DNA of 64,000 bases. It comes from SG8-40 sp963792855. Its GTDB lineage: Bacteria; Pseudomonadota; Gammaproteobacteria; Burkholderiales; Eutrophovitaceae. The translations under genes were made by a program, and so were the position numbers. Of this stretch, positions 18,221 through 27,394 are shown one piece after another (position 1 is the first letter of the stretch; each line of letters starts with the position of its first letter). The notes beneath the pieces are model-generated. The model worked only from the letters and a program-made list of their open reading frames with translations. It made no database searches and was not told the DNA's origin. The stretch spans positions 1 through 64,000 of the forward strand of contig CAWBXZ010000024.1 in the NCBI GenBank assembly GCA_963792855.1. The letters are read 5' to 3'.

Positions 18221-20248
18221 TTACAGAAGCGGAACCAGCAGCAGCGCGACGATGTTGATGATCTTGATCAGCGGGTTGACGGCGGGGCCGGCGGTGTCCT
18301 TGTAGGGATCGCCGACAGTGTCGCCGGTCACGGCTGCCTTGTGTGCCTCCGAGCCTTTGCCGCCGAAGTTGCCGTCTTCGATGTACTTCTTGGCATTGTC
18401 CCAGGCGCCGCCGCCGGTGGTCATCGAAATGGCCACGAACAGACCCGTGACGATGGTGCCGATCAGCAAACCGCCGAGCGCCTTGACGCCGGCCCCCGGA
18501 CCCATCAGCCAGTTCATGCCGAAGGCGACGACAATCGGAACCAGAATCGGCAGCAGTGACGGGACCATCATCTCCTTGATCGCCGCCTTGGTCAGCATGT
18601 CGACCGCTCGCGAGTAATCGGGTTTCGCGGTGCCTTCCATGATGCCGGGAATCTCGCGGAACTGGCGACGCACTTCGTTCACCACCGAGCCGGCAGCGCG
18701 GCCAACGGCTTCCATTGCCATCGCGCCGAACAGATAAGGCACGAGACCGCCAATAAACAAGCCGATGATGACTGCCGGGTCGGACAGCGAAAACACTTCG
18801 AGTTTTCCAGCCGCTTCGAGGTTGTGGGTATAGTCGGCGAACAGTACCAGTGCCGCGAGTCCGGCCGAGCCGATTGCATATCCCTTGGTAACCGCCTTGG
18901 TCGTGTTGCCGACCGCGTCGAGCGGGTCGGTGATATCACGAATCTTCGAAGGCAGTTCCGCCATCTCGGCGATGCCGCCGGCGTTATCGGTGATCGGGCC
19001 GTAAGCGTCCAGAGCCACGACCATCCCGGTCATCGACAGCATCGCCGTGGCGGCGATCGCGATTCCGTAAAGGCCAGCCAGCTCGTACGACGCCCAGATC
19101 GCGGCGCACACTGCGAGGACCGGCAATGCGGTCGATTTCATCGATACGCCGAGGCCGGCGATGATATTCGTTGCGTGGCCGGTTTGCGACGCCGATGCCA
19201 CGTGCTTGACGGGGCTGTATTCGGTCGAGGTGTAGTACTCGGTGATGACGACCATCAGTCCGGTCAGTACCAGGCCAACGAGGGATGCATAGAACAGCGG
19301 CATCGCATCCTCTCCCATCATCTGTTTGCTGATGAAGAAGAACGCAATGGCGGCGATGATGCCCGACACGATCACGCCCTTGTAAAGCGCGTTCATGATG
19401 TTGCCGCCTTCGGATGTCTTGACGAAGAAGGTGCCGATGATGGAGGCAATGATGGAGGCGCCGCCAAGTACCAGCGGGTAGATGATGGCGGCCGAGCCCA
19501 GATGCTGCATCATCAGGCCGCCAAGAAGCATGGTGGCGACGATGGTCACTGCGTAGGTTTCAAACAGGTCAGCCGCCATGCCGGCGCAGTCACCGACGTT
19601 ATCGCCGACGTTGTCGGCAATAACGGCCGGATTGCGAGGATCGTCTTCCGGGATGCCTGCCTCGACCTTGCCGACCAGGTCAGCACCGACGTCCGCACCC
19701 TTGGTGAAGATACCGCCGCCGAGTCGCGCAAAAATCGAAATCAGTGAGCCGCCGAACGCAAGGCCAACCAGCGCGTGCAACGCACCGTCGGTGTCGGTAA
19801 AACTCGATGCAATTGCGAAATATCCGGCGACACCGAGCAGACCGAGACCGACGACCAGCATGCCGGTAATCGCGCCGCCACGAAATGCCACGTTCAAAGC
19901 CGCGTTGATGCCATGATTGGCAGCTTCGGCCGTGCGCACGTTGGCCCGCACCGAAATGAACATGCCGATGTAGCCCGCTGCGCCGGACAGGGCCGCGCCG
20001 ACAACGAAGCCAATGGCCGTTAGCCAGTCAAGGACGATTCCCAGCACAACGAAAAGCACGATGCCGACTATCGATATGGACGTGTACTGGCGATTCAGAT
20101 AAGCCTGTGCACCTTGCTGGATCGCTGCTGCAATTTCCTGCATGCGGGCATTTCCGGCGGGCCTGCTGAGGATCCACTGAATGGAAAACGCCCCATAGAC
20201 GATGGCGATGATCGCGCAAACCAGCGCGATAATCAGTCCTGAAGACAT
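18221..20248 (-). CDS. hppA: H+-translocating membrane pyrophosphatase (K+-independent type)
   Basis: 675 residues with about 16 membrane helices. Couples PPi hydrolysis to proton pumping across the inner membrane. The substrate motif DVGADLVGKVE followed by DDPRNPAVIADNVGDNVGD binds Mg-PPi. The segment GNTTKAVTKGYAIGSAG has Lys where K+-dependent enzymes have Ala, which marks the K+-independent subclass. GGGGGGAC lies upstream of the ATG. The PPi-dependent phosphofructokinase gene is next upstream (158 bp gap), an arrangement known from methanotrophs. Confidence 0.96.
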   Translation of the reverse strand: MSSGLIIALVCAIIAIVYGAFSIQWILSRPAGNARMQEIAAAIQQGAQAYLNRQYTSISIVGIVLFVVLGIVLDWLTAIGFVVGAALSGAAGYIGMFISVRANVRTAEAANHGINAALNVAFRGGAITGMLVVGLGLLGVAGYFAIASSFTDTDGALHALVGLAFGGSLISIFARLGGGIFTKGADVGADLVGKVEAGIPEDDPRNPAVIADNVGDNVGDCAGMAADLFETYAVTIVATMLLGGLMMQHLGSAAIIYPLVLGGASIIASIIGTFFVKTSEGGNIMNALYKGVIVSGIIAAIAFFFISKQMMGEDAMPLFYASLVGLVLTGLMVVITEYYTSTEYSPVKHVASASQTGHATNIIAGLGVSMKSTALPVLAVCAAIWASYELAGLYGIAIAATAMLSMTGMVVALDAYGPITDNAGGIAEMAELPSKIRDITDPLDAVGNTTKAVTKGYAIGSAGLAALVLFADYTHNLEAAGKLEVFSLSDPAVIIGLFIGGLVPYLFGAMAMEAVGRAAGSVVNEVRRQFREIPGIMEGTAKPDYSRAVDMLTKAAIKEMMVPSLLPILVPIVVAFGMNWLMGPGAGVKALGGLLIGTIVTGLFVAISMTTGGGAWDNAKKYIEDGNFGGKGSEAHKAAVTGDTVGDPYKDTAGPAVNPLIKIINIVALLLVPLL

Positions 20249-20406
20249 GAAGTCCCCCCTAAGTTATTGAAAGGCCGAGATGGGCCGGCCCTTGACCCTG
20301 ATTCCGAAATTCCGCCGGCATGCCCGGCAGGAGGGCGCGGCGGCAAGACAGCGCGCGATTGTACCCGAAATTTGTCCGGAAATTGAGAGGCTTAACCGCC
20401 TCAACT

Positions 20407-21672
20407 TCAAATCTTGAACTTTTGGCGCAATTTTTTGGGGACTGCCACTTTCTTCAGCGTGACATATTGCGGAAGGCCATTGCGATAGGGTGGGTAAGCC
20501 TCGCCCTTGATCAGCGGTGACAGGTATTGGCGGCATCGCGCGGTGATGCCAAAGCCGTCGCGGCTGATAAAGCCCGCCGGCATTTTCTTCTCGACGTTGG
20601 CGACCTTGCGCAGGTCCGCCATGCCGATCGACCATCGGTAAGGCTTGTCGGACTTGCGCTCGATGCTTGGCATGACGGCGTTGTGTCCCTTCAGCGCCAT
20701 CTCGACGGCGGCCTTGCCGACTGCGTAAGCCTGGTCGACATCGGTTTTGGAAGCAATGTGGCGTGCGGCGCGCTGCAGGTAATCGGCAACGCTCCAGTGG
20801 TATTTCAGGCCAAGGTCTTCCTTGACAATATTGGCAACAACCGGCGCTACGCCGCCCAGTTGCGCGTGGCCAAACGCATCGCGCAATCCCTGATCGGAGA
20901 GAAATCGCCCGTCAGGCCCTTTCACGCCCTCCGAAACGACGACGGAGCAATAACCGAATTTCTTCACCATCGCCGCGACGCGCGCGATGAATTTCTTGCG
21001 GTCGAAGACAATCTCCGGAAACAGGATGACGATGGGAAGCTTGCCTTCCTGTTCCGCGGCCAGTGCGCCGGCGGCGGCAATCCAGCCGGCGTGGCGTCCC
21101 ATGACCTCGAGAACGAAGACCTTGGTCGACGTCTTGGCCATTGATTCCACGTCGAGACTGGCCTCGCGCGTGGAAACGGCAACGTATTTGGCGACCGAGC
21201 CGAACCCCGGGCAGCAGTCGGTGATCGGCAGATCGTTGTCCACAGTCTTGGGGACATGAATCGCCTGTATCGGGAAACCGAGGGACTCGGAAATCTGCGA
21301 CACCTTGAGGCAGGTATCTGCCGAGTCACCGCCGCCGTTGTAAAAGAAATAGCCGATGTCGTGTGCTCGAAAGACCTCGATGAGTCGCTCGTATTGCGCG
21401 CGGTCCTGTTCGAGGCTCTTCAGTTTGTAGCGACACGAACCGAAAGCGCCCGCCGGCGTGTGCCTGAGCGCTGCTATTGCAGTGGCCGACTCCTTGCTGG
21501 TGTCGATAAGGTCCTCGGTCAGTGCGCCGATGATGCCGTTACGGCCCGCGTAAACCTTGCCGATCCGGTTCTTGTGTTTGCGCGCGGTTTCGATCACACC
21601 CGCGGCCGAGGCGTTGATAACAGCGGTGACACCGCCGGACTGGGCGTAAAACGCGTTCTTGACTGACATCAT
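20407..21672 (-). CDS. pfp: Pyrophosphate-dependent 6-phosphofructokinase
   Basis: 421 residues. Reversibly phosphorylates fructose 6-phosphate with PPi instead of ATP. The phosphoryl-donor loop reads YNGGGDSADT: an Asp sits where ATP enzymes have Gly, the accepted marker of PPi use. HVPKTVDNDLPITD and the substrate loop VMGRHAGWIAA follow. AAGGAAGA precedes tandem ATG codons (21672, 21669). It is on the same strand as and upstream of hppA, and downstream of adk by 55 bp, so the three may be transcribed together. Confidence 0.93.
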   Translation of the reverse strand: MMSVKNAFYAQSGGVTAVINASAAGVIETARKHKNRIGKVYAGRNGIIGALTEDLIDTSKESATAIAALRHTPAGAFGSCRYKLKSLEQDRAQYERLIEVFRAHDIGYFFYNGGGDSADTCLKVSQISESLGFPIQAIHVPKTVDNDLPITDCCPGFGSVAKYVAVSTREASLDVESMAKTSTKVFVLEVMGRHAGWIAAAGALAAEQEGKLPIVILFPEIVFDRKKFIARVAAMVKKFGYCSVVVSEGVKGPDGRFLSDQGLRDAFGHAQLGGVAPVVANIVKEDLGLKYHWSVADYLQRAARHIASKTDVDQAYAVGKAAVEMALKGHNAVMPSIERKSDKPYRWSIGMADLRKVANVEKKMPAGFISRDGFGITARCRQYLSPLIKGEAYPPYRNGLPQYVTLKKVAVPKKLRQKFKI

Positions 21673-21727
21673 TCTTCCTTACAGTGTGTTGACTCTGCGG
21701 CGGGCAAGCGGACCAACGCGCCGCCGC

Positions 21728-22381
21728 CTATCCCAGCGCTTTGAAGATCCGGTCGCGGATGGATTCGAGCGACCCGGTGCCTTTTACGCGAGCATATTTG
21801 GGAGCGCCGGGCGTACCGCTGTCGGCCCACTTCGAATAATAGTCAACCAGTTGCCGTGTCTGGGAGTGGTAAACCTCCAGCCGCTTGAGGATGGTTTCCT
21901 TCTTGTCGTCGTCGCGCTGAACCAGGGCTTCGCCGGTGACATCGTCCTTGCCGTCCGTCTTCGGCGGGTTGAAATCTACGTGGTAGGTGCGCCCGGAGGC
22001 CGGATGCACCCTGCGTCCTGACAAGCGTTTGACGATTTCAGCATCATCGACGTCGATTTCGACAACGTAATCGAGATCGACCCCGGCGTTCTTCATCGCG
22101 TCCGCCTGCGGAATGGTGCGCGGAAAACCGTCGAATAAAAAACCATTGGCGCAATCGGACTGCTTGATTCGCTCTTTCACCAGTCCGATGATGACTTCGT
22201 CGGGAACCAGCCCTCCGGCGTCCATGAATTTCTTGGCCTCGAGCCCGAGCGCGGTCCCGGCTTTCACCGCTGCGCGCAGCATGTCGCCCGTGGAAATTTG
22301 CGGAATGCCGTATTTCTCGATGATGAATGCGGCCTGAGTGCCCTTTCCCGCACCCGGTGGTCCGAGCAGTATGAGTTTCAT
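21728..22381 (-). CDS. adk: Adenylate kinase
   Basis: 217 residues, the long-LID form. Interconverts ATP+AMP with 2 ADP. Walker A GPPGAGKGTQA is at residues 7-17. The NMP-binding QISTGDMLRAAVKAG and FLFDGFPRT are present, and the LID (about 122-160) begins GRRVHPASGRTYHV and has no zinc cysteines. Follows kdsB by 54 bp on the same strand, a usual betaproteobacterial order. Confidence 0.97.
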   Translation of the reverse strand: MKLILLGPPGAGKGTQAAFIIEKYGIPQISTGDMLRAAVKAGTALGLEAKKFMDAGGLVPDEVIIGLVKERIKQSDCANGFLFDGFPRTIPQADAMKNAGVDLDYVVEIDVDDAEIVKRLSGRRVHPASGRTYHVDFNPPKTDGKDDVTGEALVQRDDDKKETILKRLEVYHSQTRQLVDYYSKWADSGTPGAPKYARVKGTGSLESIRDRIFKALG

Positions 22382-22435
22382 GGTGTTCTTCCTGTTTTGG
22401 TTCGCGATCGAAATGCTTGCGGACAGAGGCTGCGA

Positions 22436-23200
22436 TTATAGCGGCGCGGACTTGCCGCGCGCGCGCTCCAGGTCGTCCGGCGTGTCGATTCCGGGTGGTG
22501 GCGCATGTGCCGCGATACTGACTGCGATGCGATAGCCGTTTGCCAGCGCGCGCAGCTGTTCGAGCGATTCGAACCGCTCGATTGTAGCCGGTTCAAGTCG
22601 CGAATACTCGCGCAGAAAAGCGCAACGGTAAGCATAAATGCCGATATGCCGGTGTGCTGGCAGGTCCTCCGGCAAACCGGATTTGTCAGCGGCAAATTTG
22701 TCCCGCGGCCAGGGAATGGGCGCGCGCGAGAAGTAAAGCGCATACCCGCGGTTGTCGAAAACCACTTTCACCGCATTGCTGTCGAGGAATTCCGCCACGT
22801 CAACTATCGGGTGACAGGCCGTCGCGATCGCCGCTTCGGGATGGGCCTCGAGGGTGCCGGCGACGTCGCGGATCAGTGCTGGAGGAAGCAAGGGTTCGTC
22901 GCCCTGAGCGTTGACGACAATGACGTCATCGTTCCAGCCGCGTTGTGCCACGACCTCGGCAATCCGGTCAGTCCCGGTGGCGTGACCGGCGTGCGTCATT
23001 GCAACGGCGCAACCGCAGGTTGAGGCCGCTTCGGCAATCCGCCGGTCGTCGGTGGCGACTACGACTTCGTCGGCACCGGATTCGCGCGCGCGGTCGATGA
23101 CGTGTGCCACCATTGGCTTGCCGTGCAGTTCAGCCAGCGGTTTCCCCGGAAAACGGGTCGATGCATAGCGTGCGGGAATAACGACTACGAATGACGTCAT
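22436..23200 (-). CDS. kdsB: 3-deoxy-manno-octulosonate cytidylyltransferase (CMP-Kdo synthetase)
   Basis: 254 residues. Activates Kdo with CTP for lipopolysaccharide inner-core synthesis in the cytoplasm. The N-terminus VVIPARYASTRFPGKPLA is the nucleotide-binding signature. VVVATDDRRI, VVNAQGDEPLL and the HIGIYAYR segment follow as in all KdsB. It lies in the lpxK-trm112-kdsB-adk run. Confidence 0.97.
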   Translation of the reverse strand: MTSFVVVIPARYASTRFPGKPLAELHGKPMVAHVIDRARESGADEVVVATDDRRIAEAASTCGCAVAMTHAGHATGTDRIAEVVAQRGWNDDVIVVNAQGDEPLLPPALIRDVAGTLEAHPEAAIATACHPIVDVAEFLDSNAVKVVFDNRGYALYFSRAPIPWPRDKFAADKSGLPEDLPAHRHIGIYAYRCAFLREYSRLEPATIERFESLEQLRALANGYRIAVSIAAHAPPPGIDTPDDLERARGKSAPL

Positions 23201-23267
23201 CGAGGCTTCGGGCGCGTGGTGCGGTTAGTCATATTGTCCAGCGCCGTCTTGCAGACCGCGATTGCGG

Positions 23268-23447
23268 TCAGACTTCCTCTTCTGCAGGCAGCTTGCGCGC
23301 CTCTTCCTCGAGCATGACCGGAATGTCGTCCCGAATCGCATACGCGAGCCGGCACGGGCGGCAAATCAGTTCCGCCTCGTTCTTGTGGTAGACCAGCGGA
23401 CCCTTGCATAAAGGGCAGACAAGAACGTCGAGAAGTTTAGAGTCCAC
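23268..23447 (-). CDS. Trm112-family small zinc protein (YcaR-like)
   Basis: 59 residues from a GTG at 23447 (MDSKLLDVLVCPLCKGPL); a TTG at 23459 adds four residues. The CPLC and CRPC pairs form one zinc site. The eukaryotic relative Trm112 activates methyltransferases; the bacterial YcaR role is not settled. It overlaps the 3' end of lpxK by 11 bp, as usual in this cluster. Confidence 0.9.
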   Translation of the reverse strand: MDSKLLDVLVCPLCKGPLVYHKNEAELICRPCRLAYAIRDDIPVMLEEEARKLPAEEEV

Positions 23448-24429
23448 GGGCAGAACCAATCTTTCGTTTGACGAGATCGAGCAGCGTGCCGTCTATGTGT
23501 GCCTCGACAGGGAGCGCCCACCAGTTTTCACGCGCGATGGCTGCGCATTTTATCGCATCCTTCTGCGTCATGAGCACCGCGTCACAGTTTGCGAAGGCGA
23601 GGTCCGTTGGAGAAAACGCGTGATGATCCGGGAACGCGTGCGCTTCGAACGACAGGCCCAGACCCCTGAGGTGCGAAAAGAATCGTTCCGGGTCACCGAT
23701 GCCCGCGACCGCGTGCAGCCTGATCCCGTCGAAATCCCGGGCTGATGCCCGCTTTTGTGCGTTAACCAGGTTGTAGAACTCCCGGCCTTCGAGCCGCATC
23801 GGAAAGCTGTTGGGCGGCATCTGCGGCATCCCGTCGCCATTGACGATAACGGCGTCCACGGAACGAAGCCTCTTTCTGCTTTCGCGCAACGGCCCGGCGG
23901 GCAGCAGCAGGCCGTTGCCGAACCGCTGTCGGGCACTGATTACGGCGAGTTCGCAGTCGCGCTCGAGGCGATAGTGCTGCAGTCCGTCGTCCGAAATCAA
24001 CACATCCACATCCGGATTGCGGGCCAGCAGCCGGGCGGCCGCGGCGGCCCGGTCACGCCCCACCCATACCGGGCAGCGGGCCAGATTGGCGATCAGCACC
24101 GGTTCATCGCCGGTCAGTTGCGGCGAAGAGTCACCATTGACGGCGGACAGCTGCCCGGTTCCGCCGTAGCCGCGGCTGATTACGCCGGGGGTATAACCCG
24201 CAGCCTGCAATGACCTGGCCAGCCAGATAACAACGGGGGTTTTACCGGTGCCGCCAACGCTGAGGTTGCCGACGACGACGACGGGAACCGCAGCCCGTAC
24301 CTTTCGAAGCAGGCCAGAGCGGTAGCCGGCGCGGCGCAGCCATGTCAGCACGGCAAACAGCCCTGACAGTGGAAGCAGTGCGATGGATACCACCGTCAGG
24401 CGCTGCCAGTGTTTTTCCAGCGGATGCAC
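23437..24429 (-). CDS. lpxK: Tetraacyldisaccharide 4'-kinase
   Basis: 330 residues, GTG start. Adds the 4'-phosphate to the lipid A precursor at the inner face of the inner membrane. An N-terminal hydrophobic segment (about 10-30) is followed by the P-loop VGNLSVGGTGKTPVV (about 52-66) and the lid motif SDDGLQHYRL. Part of the exbB-exbD-lpxK-trm112-kdsB-adk series. Confidence 0.96.
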   Translation of the reverse strand: MHPLEKHWQRLTVVSIALLPLSGLFAVLTWLRRAGYRSGLLRKVRAAVPVVVVGNLSVGGTGKTPVVIWLARSLQAAGYTPGVISRGYGGTGQLSAVNGDSSPQLTGDEPVLIANLARCPVWVGRDRAAAAARLLARNPDVDVLISDDGLQHYRLERDCELAVISARQRFGNGLLLPAGPLRESRKRLRSVDAVIVNGDGMPQMPPNSFPMRLEGREFYNLVNAQKRASARDFDGIRLHAVAGIGDPERFFSHLRGLGLSFEAHAFPDHHAFSPTDLAFANCDAVLMTQKDAIKCAAIARENWWALPVEAHIDGTLLDLVKRKIGSARGL

Positions 24430-24550
24430 GTTCTCGATCTGCAGACGAATCAGGGGCGTAGCTTAACAGGGGGTCCAGCACTGAGCTGGTCGGCGGAAAC
24501 ATCCTGGCGCGGGCAGGACATCCCCGGCGGATGCGCCCGCCATTGTCAAC

Positions 24551-24967
24551 TTACTGTGCTTGCTGCGTGGTGAAGGTTATTCGGCCAAAGCCGGCCAGGC
24601 GTGCAGATTCCATTACGCTGATGACCGACTGGTGTGTCGCGTTCGCGTCGGCATTGATTACGATGACCGGGTCCGGGTTGCCGCCGCTGGCGCGTTGCAA
24701 CTCTACGGCGAAGGCGGAAGCGTCGGTAAAGATCACCTTGTTGCTGTTGATCATGTACTGGCCGTTGCTGGCGACCGCGACATCGATCTTGTCGGGAAGC
24801 TGCTCGGCCTGGTTGGCATCGGCGACCGGAAGATTGATTTTTAACTCGGCATACTTGGAATAGGTCGTGGTGACCGCCAGAAAAATCACGATGACAATCA
24901 GGATGTCTATGAAAGGCACCAGGTTGATTTCCGGTTCTTCCCGGAACGAGCCGCGTCGGAAGTTCAT
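24551..24967 (-). CDS. exbD: ExbD/TolR-family energy transducer subunit
   Basis: 138 residues. The short cytoplasmic N-terminus MNFRRGSFREEPEINLVPF leads into one membrane helix with the conserved proton-path Asp (FIDILIVIVIFL, residue about 21), then a periplasmic domain. It works with the ExbB/TolQ partner encoded 13 bp upstream to use proton motive force for outer-membrane transport. Lying before lpxK is standard in betaproteobacteria, where the exact client is unclear. Confidence 0.93.
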   Translation of the reverse strand: MNFRRGSFREEPEINLVPFIDILIVIVIFLAVTTTYSKYAELKINLPVADANQAEQLPDKIDVAVASNGQYMINSNKVIFTDASAFAVELQRASGGNPDPVIVINADANATHQSVISVMESARLAGFGRITFTTQQAQ

Positions 24968-24980
24968 GCGCCGACTTCCA

Positions 24981-25592
24981 TCAAACCGTGCGTTCGCCGT
25001 GAATGACTTCGACCAGCTTTACTGCCTGCAGCTCCATTTCCACCACCAGTGAATCGGCGCGCGCCCGAAAGTGCCGGTAGAAAACGAGTGCCGGAACCGC
25101 AACGATGATGCCGAACGCGGCGTTGTACAGCGCGATGGAGATGCCGTGGGCGAGTTGGGCGGGGTCGGTGATGCCGGTGGGTGTCGACGCCCCGAAAATT
25201 TCGATCATGCCGATGATGGTGCCGAGCAGACCCAGCAGCGGCGACATCGTGGCAATTGTGCCGAGAGTGGTCAGGAAGCGGTCGAGCTCGTGGGCGACGG
25301 CGAGCCCCGCTTCCTCGATCGATTCCTTCATGATCTCGCGCGAGCTCTTGACGTTTTTCAAACCGGCGGCCAGAACTTTTCCAAGCTGCGAGCTTTGGGA
25401 TACGCGGGTGAGCATGTCGGCGCTGACGCCGGATTTCCGATATTCCTGCACGACGCGGGGCAACAGGTCGCGCGGTGCCACCACGGATTGCCGCAACGAG
25501 TAAAAGCGCTCACCGATAATCGCTATGGCAATGATCGAACACAAGATAATCGGCCAGATCGGCCACCCGGCGGCCTGAATGATATCGATCAC
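24981..25592 (-). CDS. exbB: MotA/TolQ/ExbB-family proton channel
   Basis: 203 residues, GTG start. Three membrane helices: about 10-28, and two late ones containing TIATMSPLLGLLGTIIGMIEIF and IALYNAAFGIIVAVPALVFY, both hallmark ExbB segments. Forms the stator channel with the downstream ExbD. Its promoter must lie in the AT-rich divergent region shared with xseA. Confidence 0.94.
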   Translation of the reverse strand: MIDIIQAAGWPIWPIILCSIIAIAIIGERFYSLRQSVVAPRDLLPRVVQEYRKSGVSADMLTRVSQSSQLGKVLAAGLKNVKSSREIMKESIEEAGLAVAHELDRFLTTLGTIATMSPLLGLLGTIIGMIEIFGASTPTGITDPAQLAHGISIALYNAAFGIIVAVPALVFYRHFRARADSLVVEMELQAVKLVEVIHGERTV

Positions 25593-26030
25593 GCAATGCT
25601 CCGACGCTGTTTTGAGGAAGGGCGCACTTTAAACTGCTGCAAGACGAGCGGCAAGCAAGCGTACGTTGGTGAAACTTCGGTTGACATTGAAGGCTGAAGT
25701 TGTTCAAGCGGTCGATTTGTGTCCACAGTTCCTGTGGATAACTTTGTGGGTAGTTTGTCAGGATTTGAGCTAAGTTGTCCTTTAAACAGCATTTTCTGGC
25801 CTGCGTCGCTTTTTTGATCAACAAAAAAATCCCTGTAAAACAGAGTGTTGCGAGTTACCCCCAGCAACCGTGCGGTTTACCGGCCAGTTGTATGACAAGT
25901 CCATGACCCTTGTGGATGCTTTTGCTAAGACTTTTTTGCGACTGTCAAGACCGATTTGCAGATTCCGGTTCCGGATTTTTTCTGTTTTGAGTCAGGCGCT
26001 TCGCTTCAGTGTGCGATTGAGCAACGTAAA
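25593..26030. other. Divergent intergenic region exbB/xseA with DnaA-box-like cluster
   Basis: A 438-bp gene-free, AT-richer region. TGTGGATAA at 25733-25741 is the exact reverse complement of the consensus DnaA box TTATCCACA. Near matches with two mismatches are GTGTCCACA (25719-25727), TGTGGGTAG (25745-25753) and TGTGGATGC (25911-25919). T- and A-rich runs lie around 25808-25830 and 25930-25940. No dnaA or dnaN is nearby. It may be a DnaA-binding cluster or simply the divergent promoter region. Confidence 0.45.
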
Positions 26031-27386
26031 ATGAACCCGGTGAACGAAATTTCTCGTCAGACCCCCGTGATCAGCGTCAGCGAACTGAACCGGCGCGTTC
26101 GCCAGCTCGTCGAAGGTGGCTTGCCATTGCTGTGGGTTTCGGGAGAGATATCGAACTTCATGCGCGCCGCGTCCGGGCACTGTTATTTTTCCCTCAAGGA
26201 TGAAAGTGCCCAGGTTCGATGCGTGCTGTTTCGCCATAAGGCGGCACGGCTTGAGTTCGAACCGAAAAATGGCGCCCAGGTCGAGGTTTGCGCGCTGCCG
26301 ACGGTCTACGAGGCGCGGGGAGAGTTTCAACTTGGCGTGGAAACGATGCGCCCCGCCGGGCTCGGCGCCTTGTATGAAGCCTTCGAGCGCCTGCGTAAGA
26401 AACTCGCGGCGGAGGGCTTGTTCGATGCGGATCGCAAACGCGACTTGCCCGCCTTTCCGAAGTCCGTCGGTATCGTGACCTCGCCGGCGGCGGCCGCGCT
26501 GCGTGACGTCCTTATCACTCTGCGCCGCCGCATGCCATCCATTCCTGTTGTGCTATACCCGGCGCCGGTGCAGGGAGAGGGCGCTGGCGACAAGCTCGCG
26601 CGGGCGGTACGCACCGCGTCGGCGCGCGGTGAAGTCGATGTGCTGATCGTGTGCCGCGGCGGCGGAAGCATGGAAGACTTGTGGGAATTCAATTCGGAAG
26701 CGCTGGCGCGGGCCGTTTCGCAATGTGCGATCCCGGTGGTCTGCGGCGTTGGCCACGAGACCGACTTCACGCTGGTCGATTTTGTCGCCGATGCCCGCGC
26801 GCCGACGCCAACCGCTGCTGCTGCCATGGCGACGCCGGACCGCCAGGAACTGGCAGAACAGCTCGGGGAAATCGCGAACTCACTGGCGCTGGCCGCACGG
26901 CGGCTGGTCGAGGACCGGATGCAGCGAGCCGACTATCTTGGCAAACGGCTGGTGCATCCGGGCGAGCGTATCGGCATGCGCATCGATCAGCTTTCCCAGC
27001 TTGGTGCACGGATGCGCCAGGCGCAGCGCAATCAGGCCCATGCGATGACCCTGCGCCTGGCCGCGTTGCGCTCGGAGCTGGTGGCAGGCCGGCCCGACCT
27101 CACCGGTTTGCGCGCGCGCTATCGGGATTTCGCGTTGCGCCTGAACAACGCCGGCCGGGGTTTCTTCGAAACACAACGCCAGCGCCTGCAAGCGCTATCC
27201 GCGCATCTCGACCATCTCAATCCGCAGGCGGTTCTGTCTCGCGGATACAGCATCGTGACGCGAAGCGATGGTGCCATCGTGCGCGATTCGAGAGAGCTCG
27301 AGATCGGCGCGCCGGTCAATCTCACTCTCGCGCGCGGGCGCGCCCGCGCGTTGGTCGACGAGGTCCGGATCGACGACAAGGACTGA
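26031..27386 (+). CDS. xseA: Exodeoxyribonuclease VII large subunit
   Basis: 451 residues from ATG 26031; an in-frame start at 25956 would add a non-conserved leader, and GTG 26040 is also possible. The N-terminal OB fold (ISVSELNRRVRQLVE ... LWVSGEISNF) binds DNA. The catalytic core has GIVTSPAAAALRDV, VLIVCRGGGSMEDLW and GVGHETDFTLVDFVAD. The C-terminal third is helical coiled coil. With XseB (not in the window) it degrades single-stranded DNA. Confidence 0.95.
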   Translation: MNPVNEISRQTPVISVSELNRRVRQLVEGGLPLLWVSGEISNFMRAASGHCYFSLKDESAQVRCVLFRHKAARLEFEPKNGAQVEVCALPTVYEARGEFQLGVETMRPAGLGALYEAFERLRKKLAAEGLFDADRKRDLPAFPKSVGIVTSPAAAALRDVLITLRRRMPSIPVVLYPAPVQGEGAGDKLARAVRTASARGEVDVLIVCRGGGSMEDLWEFNSEALARAVSQCAIPVVCGVGHETDFTLVDFVADARAPTPTAAAAMATPDRQELAEQLGEIANSLALAARRLVEDRMQRADYLGKRLVHPGERIGMRIDQLSQLGARMRQAQRNQAHAMTLRLAALRSELVAGRPDLTGLRARYRDFALRLNNAGRGFFETQRQRLQALSAHLDHLNPQAVLSRGYSIVTRSDGAIVRDSRELEIGAPVNLTLARGRARALVDEVRIDDKD

Positions 27387-27394
27387 ACGCTCGT

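Noticed and set aside
25593..26030. Chromosomal origin oriC
   Set aside because: Only one exact DnaA box; no dnaA, dnaN or rnpA-rpmH neighbours. Kept as a candidate cluster only.
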